Shown: in pieces, positions 1-8,227 of the stretch
How the letters are laid out: each line of letters begins with the position of its first letter
How positions within the stretch are numbered: the first letter of the stretch is position 1
From: Prevotella sp.
GTDB lineage: Bacteria > Bacteroidota > Bacteroidia > Bacteroidales > Bacteroidaceae
DNA length: 64,000 nt
Direction: 5' to 3'
Assembly: GCA_016287755.1 (NCBI GenBank)
Contig: JAEEWT010000017.1
Location: 1-64,000 of the forward strand
Notes under the pieces: generated by a model
Database searches by the model: none
What the model was told of the DNA's origin: nothing
The model's input: the letters and a program-made list of their open reading frames with translations, nothing else
Program-made: the position numbers and the translations under genes

Positions 1-51
1 TAGGCTGGTTGGAGGCACTAACTAGCCTTGTTGTGGAGAAAACGGTGGCAA

Positions 52-150
52 GATCTAACCCAAAATGCTTGAAACATCGATGTGCAAAGGGTTTGAGGCG
101 GGTTAGATGATGCTCAAACATCTAACCAACATCTAACCATCATCTAACCC
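52..150. repeat. GGTTAGATG/CATCTAACC dispersed repeat, left copy
   Basis: The text from CATCGATGTGCAAAGGGTTT through several CATCTAACC units to CCCACATATCCCGT is closely repeated at about 61690-61777, where it reads CATCGATGTACAAAGGGTTT and then the same run of units. A second related block is at 586-700. The conserved order of sub-motifs suggests one composite element rather than chance simple repeats. Confidence 0.75.
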
Positions 151-330
151 ACATATCCCGTTCATTTCCCGTTTCATTTCCCGTTCAACCAACTTCTCTC
201 ATAACCAAATTACTACGAACTGTATTTAGTGGTAATCTCTTGCCTCTTGCTTCTTATCTTCTTTCCCCTCGGGAAATGAAAGAAACTATGGCAGTTTCTG
301 GTTAAAAGTGCCTCAAACGCTGATAGCGGG

Positions 331-353
331 AACGTCAAACGCTGGGAGCGTTT
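331..353. repeat. 23-bp hairpin repeat, left copy
   Basis: A 23-bp sequence is identical to 62064-62086. Its core is a hairpin with arms AAACGCT and AGCGTTT and a GGG loop (337-353). Two degenerate relatives flank it, at about 314-329 (AAACGCTGATAGCG) and about 364-376 (CTGATAGCGTTT), so this end carries a small array of related hairpins. Confidence 0.75.
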
Positions 354-585
354 GCCTTGATCACTGATAGCGTTTACGGCGTTCAGTGTTTTTTAACAGA
401 AAAGGGGTGGTTCGTTAACGGATTTTTGCACGCTATGAGGGGTCGTTTTTTGGTGGTTTCGGAAAATCGTTGTAACTTTACAGGCGCAAAGCATAATAGG
501 GTAACCATGTGGGAAATGGGGTTTAACATGTGTTACGCAAAAACATCTCGTATTACAAGATTGCACACCAAAAGGTTGCATAAGG

Positions 586-700
586 TATATCTGGGTTAGA
601 TGTTGGTTAGATCTGGGTTAGATGTTTAGCCATCATCTAACCCTCATCAAACCCTTTGCAGCAGGACATTTCAGGCACATTGGGTTAGATGTTGGGGTAA
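586..700. repeat. GGTTAGATG dispersed repeat, second left block
   Basis: Contains GGGTTAGATG three times plus ATCTAACCC, and ends in GGACATTTCAGGCACATTGGGTTAG-like sequence. The same ending, with GGGCATTTCAGAGATGTTGG, occurs at about 61879-61915, so both halves of the composite repeat seen at the right end are also present here. Confidence 0.7.
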
Positions 701-801
701 AATTAGTGGGTTTATTAATCAGCACGCGCTGAACGCGGATGGCCATAGGCGAGAAAAAGTCTAACGAAGTGAACTTTTGTGAACTTTTTCCTCGCGTATT
801 A

Positions 802-833
802 TTTGGAACTTTCATTCGTAGTATCTATATTTG
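802..833 (+). promoter_or_regulatory. Bacteroidetes-type promoter
   Basis: A -33 element TTTG (802-805) and a -7 box TATATTTG (826-833) are 20 bp apart, which fits the sigma-ABfr consensus TTTG/TAnnTTTG. It would give a leader of roughly 65 nt before the start codon at 906. Confidence 0.6.
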
Positions 834-905
834 CACAGGATTCGTGGGGACGTTTCAAAAGTGTCCTTTCCGATTCACTAAAGAAGTCAACTAAATATGT
901 AGGCA

Positions 906-1730
906 ATGATGAAAAAGTTTATGTGTTTATGGTGTGTTTTCGCATTTGTAACAATCACTTTGGATGCTCAAACAGACAATGAGATGAAAACACAGGGTTT
1001 GTCGTTTTCCGACAATAGAACCGATAGCGTTTCGTCTCGACATTCCAATGTTTTTGATACCGGACATATCATTCTTGCATATATCATGAGAGAACGCCCA
1101 GATACCCCCAGACTGTTTGATCCTCAAATGCCTGCATTTTGGTTAGGTAATATGACGTTGTGCGATGGCTTTATGGGGCACAAACCTGATGGAGTACCAT
1201 TTAAAGATGGTTTCTTTCGGCAAAATGAAGCTGGCTTTACTTTGATACAATTGTCAAAAGGACTTAGCCATGACGTTTTTGGTGTTACAACGGCTCTACA
1301 GGTGACTCTGGGAACCATCGGATTGGATAGAAACTATGAAGCGATAAGAGAGAATGGTAAAATCTGTTTTGTTGACACAAAGGAAGCATTAAAATCAAGT
1401 GTTATCAATTATACTTCCATAAGAGTTCCTGTTCTTTTGGGTATTCAAGACAGAAGGCACAGATTCTCTTTGCTCTCTGGTGTGGCACTCGACTTTTGTA
1501 TACCAGGTCGTGATCTATACTATTATTGTCATCAGGATGAAGATAAAAGCCACCATAGGCGAATCCATGCTAATTGCTTTTCTGCTAACTGGCAGGTTAT
1601 GGCAGGCATTGGTCCTTTGACGATTGGTTACACTCAAAGTATATTTCCTTTGTTCAAACTGAGTGATGGTAGTGGTATTTATACTAACTCTTTGTCCATT
1701 GGTCTAGACCTTTGGTACTTGATTAGATAA
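906..1730 (+). CDS. exported protein of unknown function, probable small outer-membrane beta-barrel
   Basis: I do not recognise a named family. The first 20 or so residues (MMKKFMCLWCVFAFVTIT then LDAQ) form a signal peptide with an apparent type I cleavage site. The rest of the 274 residues is rich in alternating hydrophobic and aromatic stretches, for example SLLSGVALDF and LSIGLDLWYLIR at the very C-terminus, as in small PorT/OmpW-like barrels of Bacteroidetes. An outer-membrane location is therefore an inference. There are two adjacent ATG codons (906 and 909). A TTTG/TAnnTTTG promoter precedes it, and it stands alone between repeats and purL. It could also be a secreted lineage-specific protein. 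Confidence 0.6.
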   Translation: MMKKFMCLWCVFAFVTITLDAQTDNEMKTQGLSFSDNRTDSVSSRHSNVFDTGHIILAYIMRERPDTPRLFDPQMPAFWLGNMTLCDGFMGHKPDGVPFKDGFFRQNEAGFTLIQLSKGLSHDVFGVTTALQVTLGTIGLDRNYEAIRENGKICFVDTKEALKSSVINYTSIRVPVLLGIQDRRHRFSLLSGVALDFCIPGRDLYYYCHQDEDKSHHRRIHANCFSANWQVMAGIGPLTIGYTQSIFPLFKLSDGSGIYTNSLSIGLDLWYLIR

Positions 1731-1783
1731 TTAGTGGAAAGAAAAGTAAACTTTCCTTTTGCATTTTGCTCGTTTATCCGTAC

Positions 1784-1872
1784 CTTTGACTTCGTCGAAG
1801 GTACTCACGCTCGACAATACAAAATAAATGCGCACTTTTATTTTGTATTGTTCTCACTTATTCGTACCTTTG
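1784..1872 (+). repeat. promoter-carrying repeat, purL copy
   Basis: This segment runs from CTTTGACTTCGTCGAAGGTA to CGTACCTTTG. It is the reverse complement, with a few changes, of the tandem units upstream of NAD kinase (61440-61660). It contains a perfect 15-bp inverted repeat (1814-1828 and 1837-1851; arm ACAATACAAAATAAA) with an 8-nt loop. A further TACCTTTG at 1781-1788 looks like the end of a second, truncated unit. Confidence 0.75.
1842..1872 (+). promoter_or_regulatory. purL promoter
   Basis: A -33 TTTG (1842-1845) and a -7 TACCTTTG (1865-1872) are 19 bp apart. The -33 element lies inside the right arm of the inverted repeat, so any structure or protein at the repeat would affect this promoter. 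Predicted leader about 25 nt. Confidence 0.7.
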
Positions 1873-1901
1873 CACCTAAATTATAATAATAAGGTATAAC
1901 A

Positions 1902-4900
1902 ATGATTCTTTTCTTTAAAACTCCGTCAGAGAGTGTGATAGCAACCGAGGTTGATCATCAGCTGGATCAACAGGAAATCAATGAGTTATGTTGGCTTTAT
2001 GGAGATGCGAAACTGCTTGAGGGCAGTGAGCTGCCAGGTTTCTTTGTGGGACCGCGCCGTGAGATGATCACCCCGTGGAGCACCAATGCTGTGGAGATTA
2101 CACAGAACATGAACCTGAAGGGCATCTCGCGCATTGAGGAATATTTCCCTGTGGAGAGCAAGGATGCCGACCATGATCCGATGCTGCAACGTATGTATGA
2201 GGGTCTGAACCAGCGCATCTTCACCGTGAACATCGAGCCACAGCCGATCAAACACGTGGAGAACCTGGAGGAATACAACGAAACGGAAGGTCTGGCACTT
2301 AGTCCTGAGGAGATTGAATACCTGCATAAGATCGAGAAGGAGCTGAAGCGCCCGCTTACCGACAGCGAGATCTTCGGTTTCGCACAGATCAACTCTGAGC
2401 ACTGTCGCCATAAGATCTTCGGCGGTACCTTCATCATCGACGGAGAAGAGAAGGAATCGAGTCTCTTCGCCATGATCAAAAAGACCACGGCCGAGAATCC
2501 GCATAAGATCCTGTCAGCCTATAAGGACAATGTGGCCTTCTCAGAAGGTCCGGTGGTAGAGCAGTTTGCCCCAGCCGACCAAAGTACGGCCGACTGGTTC
2601 CGCATCAAGGATATAGAGAGTGTGATCTCCCTGAAAGCCGAGACCCATAACTTCCCCACCACCGTGGAGCCATTCAACGGAGCCTCAACAGGAACGGGCG
2701 GTGAGATACGCGACCGTATGGGCGGTGGTGTAGGATCATGGCCGATTGCCGGTACAGCCGTTTATATGACAGCCTACCCTCGTCTTGACGACTCGGAGAT
2801 TAAAGATGAAGCATTAAAAATTAAAAGGGATTGGGAGAACATCCTGCCGGTACGCGAATGGTTGTATCAGACTCCCGAGCAGATCCTGATCAAGGCTTCG
2901 AACGGTGCCTCCGACTTCGGTAACAAGTTCGGTCAGCCACTGATCTGCGGATCTGTACTCACTTTCGAGCATCAAGAGAAACCTCTCACCTCTGACCTCT
3001 CACCTCTCACTTCTACGAAGTACGCCTACGACAAGGTGATCATGCTTGCCGGTGGCGTAGGTTACGGCACCAAGCGCGACTGTCTGAAAAAGGAGCCGCA
3101 GAAAGGTAATAAAGTAGTAGTGGTTGGTGGTGATAACTACCGCATCGGACTGGGTGGCGGTAGCGTGTCATCAGTAGATACGGGTCGTTACAGCAACGGT
3201 ATTGAGCTGAATGCCGTACAGCGTGCCAACCCCGAGATGCAGAAACGTGCCTATAACCTGGTGCGTGCCTTGGTGGAAGAGGATAACAACCCGGTAGTGA
3301 GTATTCACGACCATGGCTCAGCCGGTCATCTGAACTGTCTCTCTGAGCTGGTTGAAGAGTGCGGCGGACGTATCGACATGACCAAGCTGCCCATCGGCGA
3401 CAAGACACTATCGGCCAAGGAAATCATTGCCAATGAGAGTCAGGAGCGTATGGGACTGCTCATCGACGAGCAGCATATCGACCATGTGCGCCGTATTGCC
3501 GAGCGTGAACGTGCTCCGCTGTATGTGGTTGGCGAGACCACTGGCGACGCCCACTTCTCGTTCGTTCAGGGCGATGGCGTAAAACCCTTCGATCTGGATG
3601 TGGCACAGATGTTCGGTCATTCACCCAAGACAGTGATGGTTGACAAGACCGTGGAGCGCAAATATAATGATGTGGAATACACTCAAGATAAAGTGAATGA
3701 GTATCTTGAGCGGGTGCTGCAGCTGGAGGCTGTGGCCTGTAAGGACTGGCTCACCAACAAGGTTGACCGCTCGGTAACGGGTAAGATTGCCCGTCAGCAG
3801 TGTCAGGGTGAGATTCAGCTTCCCCTCTCCGACTGTGGTGTGGTGGCTCTCGACTACCGTGGTAAGAAAGGTATTGCCACAGCGTTGGGACATGCTCCGC
3901 AGGTGGGTCTTGCTTCGCCCGAGGCTGGTAGTGTACTCTCTGTGGCCGAGGCTTTGACGAACATTGTTTGGGCACCCTTAGACGAGGGATTGGAGAGTAT
4001 CTCACTGAGTGCTAACTGGATGTGGCCCTGTCGTTCGCAGGAAGGTGAAGATGCCCGACTGTATGCTGCCGTGGAGGCATTGAGTGATTTCTGTTGTGCC
4101 CTGCATGTGAATGTGCCTACAGGTAAGGACTCCCTGTCGTTGAGTCAGCAGTATCCCAACGGCGAGAAAATCATCTCTCCGGGAACAGTCATCGTCAGTG
4201 CTGGCGGTGAGGTAAGCGATATCCGCAAGGTGGTGTCGCCCGTAGCTGTTAACGACAAGAACAGTTCTTTCTATCATATCGACTTCTCCTTCGACGAACA
4301 GCGACTAGGCGGTAGTGCCTTCGCACAGAGTTTAGGTAAGGTAGGCAGTGATGTACCTACCGTGAAGAACCCCGAGTATTTCGCCGACTGCTTCGAAGCT
4401 GTTCAGGAAATGATTCGTCGCGGCTGGATTCTGGCTGGTCATGACATCTCTGCAGGCGGTATGATCACCACCTTGTTGGAGATGTGTTTCGCCAATACCC
4501 GCGGAGGTATGCATATCAACCTTCACAACCTGGCTGGCGGCGACATCATCAAGAACCTGTTTGCCGAGAATCCTGGTATCATCATCCAGGTATCGGATGA
4601 GCATAAGTTCGAACTGAAGGAGTTCCTGGAAGATGCCGGTGTTGGTTTCGCCAAGATTGGCTACCCCACTCCCGACAGTCGTACACTCGTAGTGAAGAAA
4701 GATGAGCAGGAGTTCACCTTCGACATCGACAAACTGCGCGATGTGTGGTACAAGACCTCCTATCTGCTCGACCGCAAGCAGAGTTTCAACGGCTGTGCTG
4801 CCGAGCGTTTCAAGAACTACAAGCACCAGCCGATAGAGATGAAGTTCAACAAGGACTTCACCGGTAAGCTCTCTCAATATGGTCTTGATCCTGACAACAG

Positions 4901-5660
4901 GAAAGACGTGTCTCTCCGTCCCAAGGCTGCCATTATCCGCGAGAAAGGTACCAATGGTGAACGCGAGATGGCCTACAGTCTGTATCTGGCCGGCTTCGAC
5001 GTGAAGGACGTGATGATGACCGACTTGATCAGCGGTCGTGAGACCTTGGAAGAGATCAGTATGATTGTGTTCTGCGGTGGTTTCTCCAACAGCGACGTAC
5101 TTGGTTCCGCCAAGGGATGGGCAGGCGCCTTCCTGTTCAACCCGAAGGCCAAGGAAGCCCTGGATAAGTTCTATGCCCGTAAGGACACCCTTTCTTTAGG
5201 TATCTGCAACGGCTGTCAGCTGATGGTGGAACTGGGATTGACAGGAAATACGGGAGTGAAGATGTTACACAACAATTCGCATAAGTTCGAGAGTGCCTTC
5301 CTCAGTCTGGAGATTCCACAGAACAACAGTGTGATGTTCGGCAGTCTGAGCGGCAACAAACTGGGCTTGTGGGTGGCTCACGGAGAAGGAAAGTTCCATC
5401 TGCCCGAAGCTGAGAGTCAGTACAACATCATCGCGAAGTACAACTACCCCGACTACCCCGCCAACCCCAACGGGTCTGACTATAACGTAGCAGGTATCTG
5501 CTCTGCCGACGGTCGTCATCTGGCCATGATGCCGCACCTGGAGCGTGCTATCTTCCCCTGGCAGAATGCCTGGTATCCTGCAAACCGTCGTCAGGATGAG
5601 GTAACCCCATGGATCGAGGCCTTCGTCAATGCAAGACGGTGGATAGAGCAGCAGAGATGA
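1902..5660 (+). CDS. purL: phosphoribosylformylglycinamidine synthase, single chain
   Basis: Converts FGAR plus glutamine and ATP to FGAM in cytoplasmic de novo purine synthesis. At 1252 residues it is the large single-chain type, near the 1290 of enterobacteria. The order is an N-terminal PurS-like part, a linker, two AIR-synthetase-like halves (NSEHCRH near residue 165; ETHNFPTTVEPFNGASTGTGG in the first half) and a C-terminal glutaminase. The glutaminase nucleophile is Cys1102 in GICNGCQ, and His1212 and Glu1214 in PHLE complete the triad. Two odd inserts occur near residues 298-310 (IKDEALKIKRD) and 358-372 (EKPLTSDLSPLTSTK). Their DNA resembles the simple repeats found between genes in this window. 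No other pur genes are adjacent. Confidence 0.97.
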   Translation: MILFFKTPSESVIATEVDHQLDQQEINELCWLYGDAKLLEGSELPGFFVGPRREMITPWSTNAVEITQNMNLKGISRIEEYFPVESKDADHDPMLQRMYEGLNQRIFTVNIEPQPIKHVENLEEYNETEGLALSPEEIEYLHKIEKELKRPLTDSEIFGFAQINSEHCRHKIFGGTFIIDGEEKESSLFAMIKKTTAENPHKILSAYKDNVAFSEGPVVEQFAPADQSTADWFRIKDIESVISLKAETHNFPTTVEPFNGASTGTGGEIRDRMGGGVGSWPIAGTAVYMTAYPRLDDSEIKDEALKIKRDWENILPVREWLYQTPEQILIKASNGASDFGNKFGQPLICGSVLTFEHQEKPLTSDLSPLTSTKYAYDKVIMLAGGVGYGTKRDCLKKEPQKGNKVVVVGGDNYRIGLGGGSVSSVDTGRYSNGIELNAVQRANPEMQKRAYNLVRALVEEDNNPVVSIHDHGSAGHLNCLSELVEECGGRIDMTKLPIGDKTLSAKEIIANESQERMGLLIDEQHIDHVRRIAERERAPLYVVGETTGDAHFSFVQGDGVKPFDLDVAQMFGHSPKTVMVDKTVERKYNDVEYTQDKVNEYLERVLQLEAVACKDWLTNKVDRSVTGKIARQQCQGEIQLPLSDCGVVALDYRGKKGIATALGHAPQVGLASPEAGSVLSVAEALTNIVWAPLDEGLESISLSANWMWPCRSQEGEDARLYAAVEALSDFCCALHVNVPTGKDSLSLSQQYPNGEKIISPGTVIVSAGGEVSDIRKVVSPVAVNDKNSSFYHIDFSFDEQRLGGSAFAQSLGKVGSDVPTVKNPEYFADCFEAVQEMIRRGWILAGHDISAGGMITTLLEMCFANTRGGMHINLHNLAGGDIIKNLFAENPGIIIQVSDEHKFELKEFLEDAGVGFAKIGYPTPDSRTLVVKKDEQEFTFDIDKLRDVWYKTSYLLDRKQSFNGCAAERFKNYKHQPIEMKFNKDFTGKLSQYGLDPDNRKDVSLRPKAAIIREKGTNGEREMAYSLYLAGFDVKDVMMTDLISGRETLEEISMIVFCGGFSNSDVLGSAKGWAGAFLFNPKAKEALDKFYARKDTLSLGICNGCQLMVELGLTGNTGVKMLHNNSHKFESAFLSLEIPQNNSVMFGSLSGNKLGLWVAHGEGKFHLPEAESQYNIIAKYNYPDYPANPNGSDYNVAGICSADGRHLAMMPHLERAIFPWQNAWYPANRRQDEVTPWIEAFVNARRWIEQQR

Positions 5661-5689
5661 GAGATGAGAGATGAAAGATGAGAGATAGG
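5661..5689 (+). repeat. GAGAGATGA simple repeat between purL and chromate gene
   Basis: Units GAGATGA, GAGATGA, AAGATGA and GAGATAG fill the whole gap. The purine-rich unit ends in AGG directly before the ATG at 5690 and may serve as the ribosome binding site. The in-frame ATG at 5678 lies inside the repeat and is unlikely to be the start. Confidence 0.7.
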
Positions 5690-6232
5690 ATGAATATCTT
5701 AGTAGATCTTTTCAAGACATTCTTTAAGATTGGCATGGTCACCTTCGGCGGCGGCTATGCCATGATTCCTATTATCGAGACCGAGGTGACAGAGAAACAC
5801 CAATGGATGAAGAAGGAGGAGTTGCTCGACCTGATTGCCATTGCCCAAAGCTGTCCCGGTGTCTTCGCCATCAACATCAGCACTTTCGTCGGCTATAAGC
5901 TGCATAAAAGAAAAGGAGCGGCGTGTGCGGCTTTGGCCACTGCCCTGCCCTCGTTCTTCATCATCCTGATCATTGCCATGTTCTTCCACCAGTTTGAAGA
6001 CAACAAGGTGGTGGCAGCCATCTTCCGCGGGATACGTCCTGCCGTAGTGGCCTTGATTGCCGTTCCTACCTTCAACCTCGCCAAGAGCGCGAAGATCAAC
6101 CTTTCCAACTGCTGGATTCCCATTGTGGGTGCCCTGGCCATCTGGGCCTTGGGGGTATCACCCATCATCATCATCCTGGTGGCCGGACTGGGTGGTTATG
6201 TCTATGGTCAATATGTTCAACCCACAGAATAA
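5690..6232 (+). CDS. chrA1: chromate transporter family (CHR) half-size subunit 1
   Basis: Half-length CHR membrane protein of about 180 residues. The start at 5690 (MNILVDLFKTFFKIG) follows GATAGG; an earlier in-frame ATG at 5678 is in repeat DNA. The family signature FGGGYAMIPIIETE lies near residue 20 and IAQSCPGVFAINISTFVGY near residue 50. Several hydrophobic helices follow, with RGIRPAVVALI near residue 110. In this family two half-size proteins form the working exporter, and the next gene, 12 bp on, is the partner. True substrate is uncertain, since CHR proteins in anaerobes are not proven chromate exporters. Confidence 0.88.
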   Translation: MNILVDLFKTFFKIGMVTFGGGYAMIPIIETEVTEKHQWMKKEELLDLIAIAQSCPGVFAINISTFVGYKLHKRKGAACAALATALPSFFIILIIAMFFHQFEDNKVVAAIFRGIRPAVVALIAVPTFNLAKSAKINLSNCWIPIVGALAIWALGVSPIIIILVAGLGGYVYGQYVQPTE

Positions 6233-6244
6233 AAGCAGACTGCC

Positions 6245-6820
6245 ATGATTTACCTGTATCTGTTCATCACGTTCTTTGAGATCGGTCTCTTTGGATTCGG
6301 CGGCGGCTATGGTATGCTCTCGCTGATTCAAAACGAGGTGGTCTATCATTGGCACTGGATGAACACGGCGGAATTTACCGATATCGTTGCTATCAGTCAG
6401 ATGACACCGGGTCCGGTAGGCATCAACTCGGCCACCTACTGCGGCTATACAGCGGTGGTGAATGCAGGATACAGTACGCCTATGGCCATTCTGGGCAGTT
6501 TTACTGCAACGTTTGCATTGGTACTGCCCTCGCTGATTCTCATGATCCTGATCAGTAAGATGTTCATGAAATACATGAAGACGCCGTTAGTAAACAGCGT
6601 CTTCACGGGATTACGTCCTGCCGTAGTAGGTTTGCTGGCAGCAGCCACGCTGATGTTGATGACTCCCGAGAACTTCTCTACTCCCAGCATCAACCCGTGG
6701 CAGTTCTGGATCAGTTGCTTCCTTTTCCTTGCCACGTTTGTTGGTACCAAGTTCTTCAAGATCAATCCTATCAGAATGATTGTTTACTGCGCGGTTGCAG
6801 GACTTGTTCTACTATATTAA
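6245..6820 (+). CDS. chrA2: chromate transporter family (CHR) half-size subunit 2
   Basis: Partner of the preceding gene, 191 residues, starting 12 bp after it. It shows the matching signature FGFGGGYGMLSLIQNE near residue 16 and ISQMTPGPVGINSATY near residue 50; TGLRPAVVGLLAA lies near residue 120. The pair probably arose by duplication and forms antiparallel halves. Its stop codon TAA overlaps the TAA of the convergent MFS gene within TTAA at 6817-6820. No terminator hairpin is visible between the two converging units. Confidence 0.88.
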   Translation: MIYLYLFITFFEIGLFGFGGGYGMLSLIQNEVVYHWHWMNTAEFTDIVAISQMTPGPVGINSATYCGYTAVVNAGYSTPMAILGSFTATFALVLPSLILMILISKMFMKYMKTPLVNSVFTGLRPAVVGLLAAATLMLMTPENFSTPSINPWQFWISCFLFLATFVGTKFFKINPIRMIVYCAVAGLVLLY

Positions 6821-8127
6821 TTTTTTGTGGAATGTGGCTTAATAGCCGTTACGAAAAGGGCACCGATGATCAGCAGCACACCCGAGACAATCATCATCGT
6901 ACTCTGATGACCGCCAACCAGCTTGAATACCATTCCGCCACATAGGGCTGCAATGATCTGCGGCAGACAGATAGTACCATTGAACAAGCCCAGATAGGCA
7001 CCCATATGACCGTAGCCTTGGAGGGCATTCGTGACAAAGGTGAACGGCATGGCCAGCATGGCAGCCCAAGCGCAACCGATGAGCAGGAACGGAATGATTT
7101 GTCCGTACTGATTCGGCACGAATGGAATGAGTGCGAAGCCGATACCACCGATGAGCAGACTCAACGCATAAGCCACCTTCGTATTCTTGAATCGCGGCAG
7201 CATGGTAGCCCATACTACACTACCCATGGCCTGAATGGCATAGAGCACACCGGTCCAGTTACCAGCTTCCTGATAGGCTTCCGAAGCCGAGTCGGTGGTT
7301 CCCCACACGGTTTCAGATACAGCATCCACCACATAGGTCCACATGTACAGCAAGGCTGCCCAGCAGAAGAACTGTACCAATCCCACTCTCCAGAAGGTGG
7401 CGGGAGCATTCTTCAACAGTTTGAACCAATTACCGCTTCCCTCTTCTTTCTTGTTCTCTCCGTTATACATCGCATATTCCTGCGGCGGCCACTCTTTTAC
7501 CTTGATAGTGGTATAGATTACACAAAGGATGAGGATGGCTGCACCTACATAGAACGACCAGATGACGGAATCAGGTACAACACCTTCCGGGGCTACGTTC
7601 TTCAATCCAAGCCATGTGAACACAAACGGGAAGAGGAATCCTACTACCGAACCGGCGTTGCACAGGAACGACTGGATGGAATAGGCCTTCGCCTTCTGTT
7701 TCTCATTCACCATGTCGCCTACCAGCATCTTGAACGGCTGCATAGCCATGTTGATACTCGTGTCTAACAGCATCAGCATCAGCAAACCGAAGATCATCAC
7801 AGCCGAGATGCTCAGTCCTAACGACCCGGAATTGGGCAGCAGACACATCACAGCCACTGCCACGGCGGCTCCTATAAATAAATAAGGTATACGACGACCC
7901 CAGCGGCACCAGGTCTTGTCAGACAAGGTTCCGACAATCGGTTGCACAAGGATACCCATCAGCGGCGGGAGAATCCAAAAGAAACTCAGTGAATGGGGAT
8001 CAGCCCCCAACGTTCTGAAGATACGCGAAATGTTCGCACTTTGCAGGGCATACGCAATTTGCACGCCAAAGAAACCGAAGCTCAGGTTCCACAGTGGCCA
8101 AAAGCCTAAATCAGGTTTTACTTTCAT
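6817..8127 (-). CDS. MFS sugar transporter, maltose/oligosaccharide type
   Basis: Integral membrane protein of 436 residues with about twelve hydrophobic segments. It resembles the MFS/SLC45-like maltose carriers that accompany starch operons in Bacteroidetes: FWILPPLMGILVQPIVGTLSD near residue 50 and CRWGRRIPYLFIG near residue 75 form the conserved cytoplasmic loop. It probably brings maltose or maltodextrins made in the periplasm into the cell. It lies 100 bp downstream of the LacI gene on the same strand. The gap is ATTCCAC repeat without a TAnnTTTG box, so co-transcription from the LacI promoter is likely. The last codons (PHSTKN) also come from a CACATTCCAC-like stretch. Confidence 0.85.
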   Translation of the reverse strand: MKVKPDLGFWPLWNLSFGFFGVQIAYALQSANISRIFRTLGADPHSLSFFWILPPLMGILVQPIVGTLSDKTWCRWGRRIPYLFIGAAVAVAVMCLLPNSGSLGLSISAVMIFGLLMLMLLDTSINMAMQPFKMLVGDMVNEKQKAKAYSIQSFLCNAGSVVGFLFPFVFTWLGLKNVAPEGVVPDSVIWSFYVGAAILILCVIYTTIKVKEWPPQEYAMYNGENKKEEGSGNWFKLLKNAPATFWRVGLVQFFCWAALLYMWTYVVDAVSETVWGTTDSASEAYQEAGNWTGVLYAIQAMGSVVWATMLPRFKNTKVAYALSLLIGGIGFALIPFVPNQYGQIIPFLLIGCAWAAMLAMPFTFVTNALQGYGHMGAYLGLFNGTICLPQIIAALCGGMVFKLVGGHQSTMMIVSGVLLIIGALFVTAIKPHSTKN

Positions 8128-8154
8128 ACTATCTTGTTTTTAGTTTCAAATAAT

Positions 8155-8227
8155 CATTCCACATTCCTCATTCCACATTCCTCATTCCACATTCCACATT
8201 CCACATTCCACATTCCACATTCCACAT
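8155..8227. repeat. ATTCCAC tandem repeat
   Basis: About ten heptamer units of ATTCCAC or ATTCCTC (period 7) fill the gap between the LacI and MFS genes. Its complement GTGGAATGAGGAGTGTGG appears at about 48045-48062, another intergenic spot, so this is one of several simple-repeat families spread through the region. Confidence 0.9.

Larger units (their letters stand above)
1..801. other. repeat-rich intergenic region, no convincing gene
   Basis: No reading frame here looks like a protein gene. The stretch holds several copies of GGTTAGATG and its complement CATCTAACC (about 50-150 and 590-700), a CTCTTGCCTCTTGCTTC-like simple repeat (about 236-262), and a cluster of AAACGCT...AGCGTTT hairpins (about 314-378). 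An imperfect inverted repeat at about 746-795 (arms GCGAGAAAAAGT and ACTTTTTCCTCGC) sits just before the promoter of the next gene. The 80-codon frame at 357-599 has no family resemblance and crosses repeat DNA. The gene to the left of the window is not visible. Confidence 0.7.

Noticed and set aside
357..599. 80-codon plus-strand frame in the left intergenic region
   Set aside because: It begins in hairpin-repeat DNA, has no ribosome binding site, no recognisable domain and no signal peptide. An opposite-strand frame of similar size overlaps it.
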